Positions 10,145 to 19,176 of a stretch of DNA of 34,184 nucleotides are shown here, piece by piece (within the stretch, counting starts at the first letter, position 1; each line of letters begins with the position of its first letter). Location of the stretch: positions 1 through 34,184 of the forward strand of contig JARLIJ010000295.1 in the NCBI GenBank assembly GCA_031291795.1, written 5' to 3'. The notes under the pieces were generated by a model, which did no database searches, was not told the DNA's origin, and saw only the letters and a program-made list of their open reading frames with translations. Position numbers and translations under genes: made by a program. Source of the stretch: Acetobacteraceae bacterium. Its GTDB lineage: Bacteria > Pseudomonadota > Alphaproteobacteria > Acetobacterales > Acetobacteraceae.

Positions 10145-11443
10145 ATGTGTGACACGATCGTTGCCCTTCCGTCCACGACCGCCCGCGGCGCAGTGCTGTT
10201 CGGCAAGAACAGCGACCGCGAGCGCAACGAGGCGCAGGCCGTCGCGTTCGTCCCAGCTGCTGAACATCAATCCGACGCAACGCTGCACTGCACCTATATC
10301 GACATCCCGCAGGCACGCCGCACCCATGCAACCTTGCTGTGCCGCCCGTTCTGGATGTGGGGCGCCGAGATGGGCGCGAATGAACACGGTGTCGTCATCG
10401 GCAATGAAGCCGTGCATGCGCCGACGCCCGCCCAGCAGCAGCCCGCGCTCACCGGGATGGACCTGCTCCGACTCGGCCTGGAGCGCGGCGCGACGGCGGC
10501 CGAGGCGCTGGACGTCGTCATCGCCCTGCTGGAACGGCACGGCCAGGGCGGCAACTGCGGCTACCTGGCACCGCGGTTCTACAACAACGCATTCATTATC
10601 GCCGATGGGCGGGAGGCGTTCGTGCTCGAAACGGTCGCGCGCGACTGGGTCGTGCAGCGCGCGGCGGGGGGACGATCGATCTCCAACGCCTACAGCATCG
10701 GGGTAGCCTATGACCGTGCCAGCCGGGGGATGACGGCTCCGGAGATGATGGCGCGGATGGGCGGGCACGGCGCGCGGGGGCTGACCGACCTGCAACAGGA
10801 CGCCGCCAGCCAGGGCCGCGCGCGATGCGACCGGTCCACCGCCCTGCTGCGCGGCGTGCAAGGGCGGGTCGAGACCGCGGACATGATCGCGATCCTGCGC
10901 GACCACGGCACCGGCGATCCATCGTGGCATCCGCAGGCGGCGTCTGGCCGCACCATCTGCATGCACGCGGCAGATGCCCGGCGCGGCGGCCAGACGGTGA
11001 ACAGCCTGGTGTCGCAGCTCCATGCCGGCCACGCGATGCATTGGGTAACCGGTACCGCGGCGCCGTGTCTTTCGATTTTCAAGCCGGTGCTGTTCGGCGT
11101 CCCCGTGCCCGCGCATGGGCCGTCTCCGGCAGCACGCTGCGATCCCGCAACGTTGTGGTGGCGCCACGAGCAGATGCACCGCGCGATGCTGCCCGACCTG
11201 CCCGGCGCGTTGGACGCGATCCGTGCCGAACGCGACGCCCTGGAAGCCACGTTCCGCGGCCGGATCGCCACCGTCATGGATGCTCCGCAGGCAGAGCGCG
11301 CCCGCGTGGTCGATGCGTGCTGGGCCGAGGCCGCGGCCACCGAGGCGCGCTGGCACCGCAGCATCCGCGCCTCGCGCGTCGCGCCGCTGCCGGCCTATCG
11401 TGCCGCGTGGCAGGAGATGGACCGCCTCGCCGTACTTGGCTGA
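10145..11443 (+). CDS. C69-family (dipeptidase/secernin-like) peptidase
   Basis: MCDTIVALPSTTARGAVLFGKNSDRERNEAQAV. N-terminal Cys (Cys2) and GKNSDR are typical of Ntn-hydrolase C69 peptidases. Start chosen so that Cys is residue 2. Confidence 0.88.
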   Translation: MCDTIVALPSTTARGAVLFGKNSDRERNEAQAVAFVPAAEHQSDATLHCTYIDIPQARRTHATLLCRPFWMWGAEMGANEHGVVIGNEAVHAPTPAQQQPALTGMDLLRLGLERGATAAEALDVVIALLERHGQGGNCGYLAPRFYNNAFIIADGREAFVLETVARDWVVQRAAGGRSISNAYSIGVAYDRASRGMTAPEMMARMGGHGARGLTDLQQDAASQGRARCDRSTALLRGVQGRVETADMIAILRDHGTGDPSWHPQAASGRTICMHAADARRGGQTVNSLVSQLHAGHAMHWVTGTAAPCLSIFKPVLFGVPVPAHGPSPAARCDPATLWWRHEQMHRAMLPDLPGALDAIRAERDALEATFRGRIATVMDAPQAERARVVDACWAEAAATEARWHRSIRASRVAPLPAYRAAWQEMDRLAVLG

Positions 11444-11452
11444 CGCGCGGTG

Positions 11453-12184
11453 CTACCGCAGGCAGCGGTCCCACATCGCCAGCATGTCGGTCCAGGTCTG
11501 TTCGGCGGCAACCGTCTCGTAGACCGCACGTTCGGCGAACGCGAAGCCGTGATGGGTTCCAGGGAAGATCTTGATCGCGTGCTTCACATCGACTTTCGCC
11601 AACGCGGCGCGCAGGTCCGGGATCACATGGTCGGGCACCGACTGGTCGTGTTCGGCAAAGGCGTAGTACAGCTCGCCCCTGATCCGGTCGACCAGCAGAT
11701 GCGGCGAGTCCGGCTGGTCCGTGACGATCTTCACGCCATACAACGACGCGGCAGCCGCCATGCGATGGGGGAACTTCGCCGACACCGTCGTGATGTACTG
11801 GCCGCTCATGCAATAGCCGACGCAGCCCACCAGGCCGGGCTTCACCTTGTCCTGCGCATCCAGCCAACCCAGCATCGCGGCGGTATCATCGGTTACCAAT
11901 GCGTTGCTGAGGCTGTTCATCGACGCCCGCACGACCGCCGACATCGCATCGTCCCGCCGCGGCAGGTCGAACAGGATCGTGCCGAGCCGATAATACATGT
12001 CGGGCAGGATGCAGAAGTAACCATGCCGCGCGATCCGACGCGCCATGTTGCGCAATTCCTCGCGGGTGCCCGGCGCATCCATATAGAAGATGATCGCCGG
12101 GAACGGACCGGTCCCGTCCGGGCAGGCGACGAACGCCGGCATCCTGCCATGCTTCGTGGTGACGACGACATGCTGCTCGAACAT
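11453..12184 (-). CDS. dienelactone hydrolase family protein
   Basis: MFEQHVVVTTKHGRMPAFVACPDGTGPFPAIIFYMDAPG... with Cys nucleophile motif GYCMSGQY and C-terminal GTHHGFAF. AGGAGGACAGG before ATG. Confidence 0.92.
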   Translation of the reverse strand: MFEQHVVVTTKHGRMPAFVACPDGTGPFPAIIFYMDAPGTREELRNMARRIARHGYFCILPDMYYRLGTILFDLPRRDDAMSAVVRASMNSLSNALVTDDTAAMLGWLDAQDKVKPGLVGCVGYCMSGQYITTVSAKFPHRMAAAASLYGVKIVTDQPDSPHLLVDRIRGELYYAFAEHDQSVPDHVIPDLRAALAKVDVKHAIKIFPGTHHGFAFAERAVYETVAAEQTWTDMLAMWDRCLR

Positions 12185-12299
12185 CCTGTCCTCCTGCCCT
12201 GTTGCTTTCACGGCGATACCTTGCAGCCAGTGTCACGCGGCCATGCCGCATAGGCAACTGGCATTGAAGCGCCACATACTGCGCGAGACAAAAGGGGGA

Positions 12300-13490
12300 A
12301 TGACCATGCGAAACACCGCCGACATCGATCGCGTGCTCGCCGAGGCCGTCGCAGCCGGCGGCGTGCCGGGTGTCGTCGCGACCGCGGCCGACGCGTCAGG
12401 CGCCTTCTATGAAGGGGCCCATGGCGCGCGCAGCCTGGGCGGCGAGGGCGCGATGATGCCGGACACGGTGTTCCGGATCGCCTCGATGACCAAGGCCGTC
12501 ACCGCCGCCGCCGCGATGCAGCTTGTCGAGCAGGGCAAGCTGGCGCTCGACCAGCCAGCCGGCGAGATCCTGCCACTCCTCGCCAACCCGCAGGTGCTGG
12601 AGGGCTTCGATGCCGCCGGCCAGCCGAAGCTGCGGCCGGCGCGCGGCACCATCACGCTGCGCAACCTGCTGACCCACACCGCCGGCTTCGTCTACGACAC
12701 CTGGAACGAGCAGATGAACCGCTACGCGGTGGTCACCGGCCTTCCGGCCATGCGCACCGGCAAGCTCGCCGCCCTGGCTGCGCCGCTTGGTTTCGACCCA
12801 GGCGAGCGCTGGGAATACGGCATCAACATCGACATGGCCGGCCAAATGGTGGAGGCCGCCAGCGGCGAAGACCTCGAAACCTACATGCAAGCCCACCTCT
12901 TCGCCCCGCTCGGAATGCGCGACACCGGCTTCCTGGTCCGCCCGGACTGGGTGTCGCGCCTGGCCCAGGTGCATGCGCGCCAGCCGGACGGGACGCTGGC
13001 GCCGATCGAGGTGCCCCTGCCGCCCGACAGGCCCGAGTTCTTCCCCGGCGGCGGCGGGCTGTTCTCGACCGCGCGCGACTACCTGGTCTTCCTGCAGGCG
13101 CTCATGCATGGCGGCGCCTGGCAGGGCCAGCGCATCCTGCAGGCGGAGACCGTGGCGCTGATGGGCTGCAACCACATGGGTGCCCTGGAGGTGCTGCCGA
13201 TGCGGAGTTTCAACGCCCGCATGTCCAACCCGGTGGAGCTGTTCCCCGGCATGGTGAAGAAATGGGGGCTGAGCTTCCTGATCAACACCGAGGACGCGCC
13301 GACCGGCCGAAGCGCCGGCAGCCTGGCCTGGGGGGGGCTCAACAACACGTATTACTGGCTCGATCCGACGAAACGTGTGGCCGGCGTCGTGATGACCCAG
13401 ATCCTGCCCTTTGCGGATCAGACGGTGCTGGGGCTGCTGGATCGGTTCGAAACCGCCGTCTATCGGGCGGCCGCCCAGCCAGGGGGATGA
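12300..13490 (+). CDS. serine hydrolase (class C beta-lactamase/esterase fold)
   Basis: SxxK motif RIASMTKAVTAAAAM, LLTHTAGF, WEYGINIDMAGQMVE, late SLAWGGLNNTYYWLDP. Confidence 0.92.
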   Translation: MTMRNTADIDRVLAEAVAAGGVPGVVATAADASGAFYEGAHGARSLGGEGAMMPDTVFRIASMTKAVTAAAAMQLVEQGKLALDQPAGEILPLLANPQVLEGFDAAGQPKLRPARGTITLRNLLTHTAGFVYDTWNEQMNRYAVVTGLPAMRTGKLAALAAPLGFDPGERWEYGINIDMAGQMVEAASGEDLETYMQAHLFAPLGMRDTGFLVRPDWVSRLAQVHARQPDGTLAPIEVPLPPDRPEFFPGGGGLFSTARDYLVFLQALMHGGAWQGQRILQAETVALMGCNHMGALEVLPMRSFNARMSNPVELFPGMVKKWGLSFLINTEDAPTGRSAGSLAWGGLNNTYYWLDPTKRVAGVVMTQILPFADQTVLGLLDRFETAVYRAAAQPGG

Positions 13491-13584
13491 TGGCTGGGGT
13501 GATGACGGCCGGGATGATGGCGGCTGGGGTGGCGAAGCAGGCTGGAACGTTGGCCTGCCGCTGCGCCAGCCTGCCGGACCGGCA

Positions 13585-14595
13585 TCAATCTGCCACCCGC
13601 ACCTTTTCTGCCTCCTGCGCGGCCTTCTCCCGCCGCAGCCGCCGCATTTCGAGGAGTTGCCAGATCAACAGGATCGGAACCCCCACCGCGATGTCGCGCG
13701 CCCGGCGCACCAGCGACACGCCCAGCGAAAGCTCCGGCGCGATGCCGAAGATCGTCCCGAGGCCGGCATAGCCCGCCTCCTGCACGCCGGCGTTCACCGG
13801 CACCAGGAAAGTAATCGCCGCCGCCGCGGCAAGCAGGGCCTCGATGGCCAGTGCATCGTCGAAGTCGATGTCCACACCCAGCGCCCGGTAGGTGATCCAG
13901 CCGGCGACCCCGGTGCAGATCCAGCCCACCAGATGCACCATGAAACCGAGCGCGAGTCGCCCGGTGCGGCCGTAGATCAGGCTCAGTTCGGCCTGCAGCA
14001 CCAGGACCCGGTCATGGGCGTCGTCGAACCAACTGGCGGCAATCCGGCGCCCCAGCCTGGCGAACAGCGGCGCCGCCCCGCGCTGCAGCCAGACGAACGC
14101 GAAGCAGGCCATCACCGCCAGGCCGATGCCGATTTCCAGCGGCACGGCCAATCCCGAGCGGGGCGCCCTGGCGAGCAGGATCCCGAGGCCGATGGAGGCA
14201 AACGCGATCTGGGCGAGGAATTCCGCCGTGACATCGACGACTGTGGAGGCAGTGGCGGTCTGCCAATCGATTCCGTGCAGCGTGACTGCCCGCGCCCCGA
14301 ACACAAACCCACCCACCTGCGAGAACGGCAGGCAGTTGGCCGAGGCGTCGCGTACCATCCGCCCCCAGGTCAGCACCCAGGGCCGCCGGGCTGCACGGGC
14401 CGGTGCGATCACGTCCCATGCCAGGCCCAGCACGACGAACATGAAGAGCTGCCAGACCAGGATCACGCCAAACTCGGGCCAGCCAACCCGCCCGACGGCG
14501 GCGGCCACGTTGCCCAGCCCGTAATAGCCGACCAGGACCACCGCGATCAGGACGCCGATAAGCGCGAGGAGGAACGAAAGCCGCCGCATGCTCAT
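13585..14595 (-). CDS. hpnL: HpnL-like integral membrane protein (lysylphosphatidylglycerol synthase-TM/flippase-like)
   Basis: Multi-TM protein MSMRRLSFLLALIGVLIAVVLVGYYGLGNVAAAVGRVGWPEF... with LPFSQVGGFVFGARAV and LVPVNAGVQEAGYAGLG. Divergent from hpnABCD. Confidence 0.8.
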   Translation of the reverse strand: MSMRRLSFLLALIGVLIAVVLVGYYGLGNVAAAVGRVGWPEFGVILVWQLFMFVVLGLAWDVIAPARAARRPWVLTWGRMVRDASANCLPFSQVGGFVFGARAVTLHGIDWQTATASTVVDVTAEFLAQIAFASIGLGILLARAPRSGLAVPLEIGIGLAVMACFAFVWLQRGAAPLFARLGRRIAASWFDDAHDRVLVLQAELSLIYGRTGRLALGFMVHLVGWICTGVAGWITYRALGVDIDFDDALAIEALLAAAAAITFLVPVNAGVQEAGYAGLGTIFGIAPELSLGVSLVRRARDIAVGVPILLIWQLLEMRRLRREKAAQEAEKVRVAD

Positions 14596-14808
14596 GCTGC
14601 CGCGCGATCCGAAGCATGCTGCCTCGCCATGTCGAATGTCCCACCCACGGCCCTGCTCTACCCTTCGTGATTGCGTGGCGCAGCTTCTGCCCCCCGTGCG
14701 CATCGCCAGCAAGCCCGGCTGGAGGCAAACCGTGATCGCACGGACCTGCCACCGGTTTCCAGCCCGCGCCCCCTCGTCTATGGAATACCGGCAACGGATG
14801 GAGGCAGA

Positions 14809-15813
14809 ATGACAACGCTGGTCACCGGCGCGACCGGCTTCGTCGGATCGGCCGTCGCACGCGTCCTGGCGGCACGCGGCCACACATTGCGGCTGATGAC
14901 GCGCGCGAGCAGCGATCGCCGCAACCTGGCAGGCGTCGAGGCCGAAATCGTGGTCGGCGACCTGACCGACCATGCCTCCCTCGCACGGGCGGTGGCCGGC
15001 TGCCACTACCTGGTCCACGTGGCTGCCGATTACCGGTTCTGGGTGCCGGACCCGGCGGCGATGCTGCGGGCCAATGTCGAGGGCACCGTCGCGATCATGC
15101 GCGCCGCGCAGCAGGCCGGCGTCGAGCGCATCGTGCATTGCAGCTCCGTCGCGGCCCTCGGCCTGAAAGGGGACGGCAGCATCGCAGACGAGGAATCGCC
15201 GACCAAGGAGGCCGACTTCGTGGGCATCTATAAAAGGTCGAAGTTCCTGGGGGAGCGGGCGGTCGTGGACCTGGTCCGCCAGGAGGGACTGCCGGCCGTG
15301 ATCGTCAACCCGGCCGCCCCGGTCGGGCCGCGCGACATCAAGCCGACGCCAACCGGCAAGATGATCCTGGATGCCGCCGCTGGCCGCGTGCCGGCCTATA
15401 TCGATACCGGGATCAACATCGTCCATGTCGACGACGTCGCGGAAGGCCATGCCCTGGCCCTCGAACATGGCCGCGTCGGTGAACGGTACGTGCTGGGCGG
15501 TGAGAACCTGCTGCTGAAGGACCTGCTGATACTGGTCGCAGATGTGTCCGGCAGCCGGCCTCCGTTGATGCGATTGCCGGAGGCGGCGGTCTGGCCGGTC
15601 GCCCTGGTCATGGAAGGGGTTGCCAAGCTGACCGGCATTCCGCCGATGATGACGCGCGACCATCTTAAGATGGCCCGCAAGAAGATGTACTACTCATCCG
15701 CCAAGGCGATTGCGGAGCTGGGATACCGTCCGCGGCCGGTCCGCCAGGCCGTGGAGGACGCCGTCGCCTGGTTCCGCGCCAACGGGATGCTGCGGGGCCA
15801 GGATCGCACATGA
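14809..15813 (+). CDS. hpnA: hopanoid-associated sugar epimerase
   Basis: MTTLVTGATGFVGSAVARVLAARGHTLRLMTRASSDRRNLAGVEAEIVVGDLTD; YKRSK; first gene of a translationally coupled hpn series. Confidence 0.92.
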   Translation: MTTLVTGATGFVGSAVARVLAARGHTLRLMTRASSDRRNLAGVEAEIVVGDLTDHASLARAVAGCHYLVHVAADYRFWVPDPAAMLRANVEGTVAIMRAAQQAGVERIVHCSSVAALGLKGDGSIADEESPTKEADFVGIYKRSKFLGERAVVDLVRQEGLPAVIVNPAAPVGPRDIKPTPTGKMILDAAAGRVPAYIDTGINIVHVDDVAEGHALALEHGRVGERYVLGGENLLLKDLLILVADVSGSRPPLMRLPEAAVWPVALVMEGVAKLTGIPPMMTRDHLKMARKKMYYSSAKAIAELGYRPRPVRQAVEDAVAWFRANGMLRGQDRT

Positions 15814-16925
15814 TTGGTCTGGTGACCCTCTCGCTGATCATCTGGCTCTATCTGGTGCTGGGCCATGGGCGGTTCTGGCAGGCCGGGCCGGTCCTGCCGC
15901 CGGACCGCCCGGTGGTGGCGCCGCCGGTCGCCGTGGTCGTTCCCGCCCGCGATGAGGCGCCGCTGATCGCCGAGACGCTGCGCTCGTTGCTGGCTCAGGA
16001 CTATCCCGGCACCTTGCGGGTGATCCTGGTCGACGACGGCAGCACGGACGGCACCGGCGATATCGCCCGCAGCCTTGCGGATACCCGCCTGACCGTGCTG
16101 TCCGGTGCGCCCCGCCCGGCTGGGTGGAGCGGCAAGCTCTGGGCCGTCCACCAGGGCATCGCCGAAGCCGGGGAAGCCGCCCTGATCCTGCTCACCGACG
16201 CCGATATTGTGCATGACCCGCGCCACATCGCGGCACTTGTGGCGCAGGCCGAGCGGCGGGATTATGATCTCGTTTCTGAGATGGTCGCGCTGGCGTGCAA
16301 CAGTGCGGCGGAACGGGCGCTTGTTCCTGCATTCGTGTTTTTCTTTCAATTGCTGTACCCTTTCAGTCGGGTAAACGATTCGCTGTCCGCCACCGCCGCC
16401 GCGGCTGGGGGGACCATATTGATCCGCGACCGCGCATTGGTTCGGATTGGCGGGATTGAGGCAGTGCGAGGCAGGTTGATCGACGACGTGGCGCTTGCGG
16501 CCGCCGTGAAACGCGGTGGCAAGATCTGGCTTGGACACTCGGCGCTGGCCCGCTCCGTGCGGCCCTATCCATCGGTCTTGGATATCTGGCGCATGGTCGC
16601 CCGCACGGCCTATGTGCAGCTCCGATTCTCGCCCCTGCTGCTGGTCGCCACGACCATCGGGATGGCTTTGACCTGGCTGGTGCCGCCGGCAGCCGCTCTG
16701 TTCGGCCACGGGCTGGCGCGCAACCTCGGCATCCTGACCTGGGTCCTGCTCGCCGCCAGCTACCTGCCGACCCTGCGCCGTTTCGGCCGCTCGCCGCTCT
16801 GGGCGCCGTTTCTTCCGATCGTGGCAGCATTCTACATGGCCGCAACGATCGGCTCCGCGATCAACCACCATTTGGGACGCGGCGTCGCGTGGAAAGGCCG
16901 CGCCTACCAGGAGGCAGGCGAGTGA
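15810..16925 (+). CDS. hpnB: hopanoid biosynthesis-associated glycosyltransferase
   Basis: GT2 motifs VVVPARDEAPLIAETLRSLLAQDYPG and LVDDGSTDGTGDIA; C-terminal TM segments. ATGA overlap with hpnA. Confidence 0.92.
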   Translation: MIGLVTLSLIIWLYLVLGHGRFWQAGPVLPPDRPVVAPPVAVVVPARDEAPLIAETLRSLLAQDYPGTLRVILVDDGSTDGTGDIARSLADTRLTVLSGAPRPAGWSGKLWAVHQGIAEAGEAALILLTDADIVHDPRHIAALVAQAERRDYDLVSEMVALACNSAAERALVPAFVFFFQLLYPFSRVNDSLSATAAAAGGTILIRDRALVRIGGIEAVRGRLIDDVALAAAVKRGGKIWLGHSALARSVRPYPSVLDIWRMVARTAYVQLRFSPLLLVATTIGMALTWLVPPAAALFGHGLARNLGILTWVLLAASYLPTLRRFGRSPLWAPFLPIVAAFYMAATIGSAINHHLGRGVAWKGRAYQEAGE

Positions 16926-17758
16926 GTCAGGTGGCTGACGTTGAGGTATGGTCGGGCAAGGATCGCGGGGACGAGAACTTCCCGGTCGGCTCCGTAATCA
17001 TCCGGCGTGCCCTGCGTCCGCATGTGCATGCCTATTATTCGTTCGCCCGCAACGCCGACGACATCGCCGACTCCCCGACGCTGCGGCCCGACGACAAGAT
17101 TGCCCGCCTCGATACCATGGAGGACGTGCTGCTCGGGCACCGCGACGGTGGTTCCCCCAGCGCGATCAAGCTGCGCGAGAGCCTGGCGCAGACCGGCGTC
17201 TCGGCGGTGCACGCCACCGACCTGCTGATCGCCTTCCGCCGCGATGCGGTGCAGCGGCGCTACATGACGATCGACGACCTGTACAACTACTGCCGCTATT
17301 CCGCGGTGCCGGTCGGGCGCTACGTGCTCGACCTGCATGGCGAGAGCCATGAATGCTACTCGTCGTCCGATGCGCTGTGCATCGCCCTGCAAGTGCTCAA
17401 CCATATGCAGGATTGCGCCATCGACCTGGCCCAGCTCGATCGCTGCTACCTGCCGCAGAGCCTGCTGGACCATTTCGGGGTGAAGGTGGTCGACCTTCGG
17501 TTGCCGGCGGAAACGCCTGCCTTGCGCCGGGTGTTCGTTACGCTGCTCGACCGGATCGACCGGCTGACCCAGGCCGCCGCGGAGCTGCCCGAGATCACAC
17601 GCGACAAACGCCTGAAGATGGAGACCGCCGCAATCCTCCGCCTCGCCCGCCGCCTGGCTCGCCGACTGGCACTGACCGATCCGTTGGCCTCACGCGTGAA
17701 GCTGACCCGGGGCGACTTCGCCCTCAGCACGCTGGGCGCGCTGCGGCATTTGCTGTGA
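16922..17758 (+). CDS. hpnC: HpnC, squalene synthase-like (presqualene diphosphate-derived hydroxysqualene formation)
   Basis: VGSVIIRRALRPHVHAYYSFARNADDIADSPTL (Asp-rich), LNHMQDCAIDLAQLDRCYLPQSLL. GTG start overlapping the hpnB stop. Confidence 0.93.
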   Translation: MSQVADVEVWSGKDRGDENFPVGSVIIRRALRPHVHAYYSFARNADDIADSPTLRPDDKIARLDTMEDVLLGHRDGGSPSAIKLRESLAQTGVSAVHATDLLIAFRRDAVQRRYMTIDDLYNYCRYSAVPVGRYVLDLHGESHECYSSSDALCIALQVLNHMQDCAIDLAQLDRCYLPQSLLDHFGVKVVDLRLPAETPALRRVFVTLLDRIDRLTQAAAELPEITRDKRLKMETAAILRLARRLARRLALTDPLASRVKLTRGDFALSTLGALRHLL

Positions 17759-18609
17759 CCGCTTCGCTCGCCGCCTCCCAGGCCGACCTCGACGCGGTCG
17801 AGATGGTCGTCCGCAAGGCTGGCACGTCGTTCTATCGCGGCATGCGCGTGCTGCCCCCGGACCGCCGGCAGGCGATGTACGCGATCTACGCTTTCTGCCG
17901 CCTGGTCGATGACATCGCCGATGAAGAAGGCAGCCTGGCCGAGAAGCGCCACGGCCTGGCCGCCTGGCGGGACCGGGTGGCGGGACTCTATCAGGGGCAG
18001 GCCGACGACCCGGTCACGCGCGTCCTGCTTGCCGCCGTCAATCGCTTCGCCTTGCGGGCGGAAGACTTCATCGCCGTGATCGACGGCATGCAGATGGATG
18101 CCGAATCCACCATCGTCGCGCCTGACCTGGCGACGCTGGACCTGTACTGCGATCGGGTGGCTGGTGCCGTGGGACGCTTGTCGGTCCGCGCATTCGGCGA
18201 TGCCTCCTCCGACGCCGATCGCGTCGCGTTTGCCCTGGGACGTGCCCTGCAGCTCACCAACATCCTGCGCGACATCCAGGAGGATGCGGAGCGCGGCCGG
18301 CTCTATCTGCCACGCGAATACCTCCAGGATGCCGGCGTCCCGCTGGATCCGGTTGCAGCCCTGACCGCAGCCGGTCTTCCCGCGGTGTGCGAACGGCTCG
18401 CGATCCTGGCGCACCGGCATTTCGCGACGGCGGCCAACGCGATGCAGGCGTGCGACCGGCGGGCGATGAAGCCGGCGCGATTGATGGGCGCGACCTACGC
18501 CGCAATCCTGTCGGAACTCGAGCGAAGGGGCTGGCGCAGGCTGGGCGAGCGGGTGAGCCTGCCGAAATGGCGGAAGCTCTGGCTGGTGCTACGCTACGGT
18601 CTGTTCTGA
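17755..18609 (+). CDS. hpnD: HpnD, presqualene diphosphate synthase
   Basis: GTSFYRGMRVLPPDRRQAMYAIYAFCRLVDDIADEEG; LQLTNILRDIQEDAERGRLYLPREYL. GTG start overlapping the hpnC stop (GTGA). Confidence 0.94.
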   Translation: MTASLAASQADLDAVEMVVRKAGTSFYRGMRVLPPDRRQAMYAIYAFCRLVDDIADEEGSLAEKRHGLAAWRDRVAGLYQGQADDPVTRVLLAAVNRFALRAEDFIAVIDGMQMDAESTIVAPDLATLDLYCDRVAGAVGRLSVRAFGDASSDADRVAFALGRALQLTNILRDIQEDAERGRLYLPREYLQDAGVPLDPVAALTAAGLPAVCERLAILAHRHFATAANAMQACDRRAMKPARLMGATYAAILSELERRGWRRLGERVSLPKWRKLWLVLRYGLF

Positions 18610-18782
18610 TACCGGCCAGAGTGTGGCAGTGTGCCCACGGTGTGGCGTGGAATGCACGCGGCATCGTGAATTCACTTGATCGGATTAATACCCGGACGCA
18701 GAGTGTTCTCAGTCGATTAGGGCCGATTCCTCGCCCCGACTATAAGCCGAATCCCCTCCCCCCGTTCCACGGAGCATCTGCC

Positions 18783-18965
18783 GTGACCACCTCGCGCACA
18801 CGCCTTTTCGCCGCGCTCGCTTTCGTCCTGCCGGTTGCGGCTCTGGTCGCCGCTCCGGCCGCCTATGCCGCGACGCCGAAGCACCACAGCACGTCGGTCC
18901 ACAAGACCAGCGCGCACAAGACTTCGTCCCACAAGGCGAAGCACACCGTGACCCCGTCCAGCTAA
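18783..18965 (+). CDS. small secreted Lys/His/Ser/Thr-rich peptide (60 aa)
   Basis: GTG start after ACGGAG. MTTSRTRLFAALAFVLPVAALVAAPAAYA|ATPKHHSTSVHKTSAHKTSSHKAKHTVTPSS: signal peptide plus HKTS-type repeats. Confidence 0.55.
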   Translation: MTTSRTRLFAALAFVLPVAALVAAPAAYAATPKHHSTSVHKTSAHKTSSHKAKHTVTPSS

Positions 18966-19020
18966 GCCTGCCGTTACTTGCTGCGGGTGCCCCGCCGGCC
19001 TTCAGGGGGGCCCGCACTGC

Positions 19021-19117
19021 CATCAGTCATCCTCGGGCCTGGCCCGAGGACTCGCGGCTTGAAGCGTTGCCAGCAGCGTAAACCGTGGGTCCCCGTGCCG
19101 AGCCCGGGGTGATGATG
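19021..19117. repeat. palindromic intergenic element with imperfect inverted ends
   Basis: CATCAGTCATCCTCGGGCCTGGCCCGAGG ... CCCCGTGCCGAGCCCGGGGTGATGATG. The outer ends are near reverse complements; internal hairpin CCTCGGGCC-T-GGCCCGAGG at 19031-19049. Confidence 0.55.
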
Positions 19118-19176
19118 CGGATGTTGTTTTGCCGCAGCTGTCTTTGCCCAAACTTTTTTTCTGCAGGGACGCCGCA

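Noticed and set aside
13484-13532. 27-nt direct repeat (GGGATGATGGCTGGGGTGATGACGGCC x ~1.8) at the end of the serine hydrolase, potentially encoding MMAGVMTAGMMAAG
   Set aside because: Two imperfect units only, spanning the stop codon; no convincing ORF or array. Probably local slippage.
13411-14670. 419-aa plus-strand ORF opposite hpnL
   Set aside because: Composition (Q/H/P/R-rich) indicates an antisense frame; the minus-strand multi-TM HpnL-like protein explains the region.
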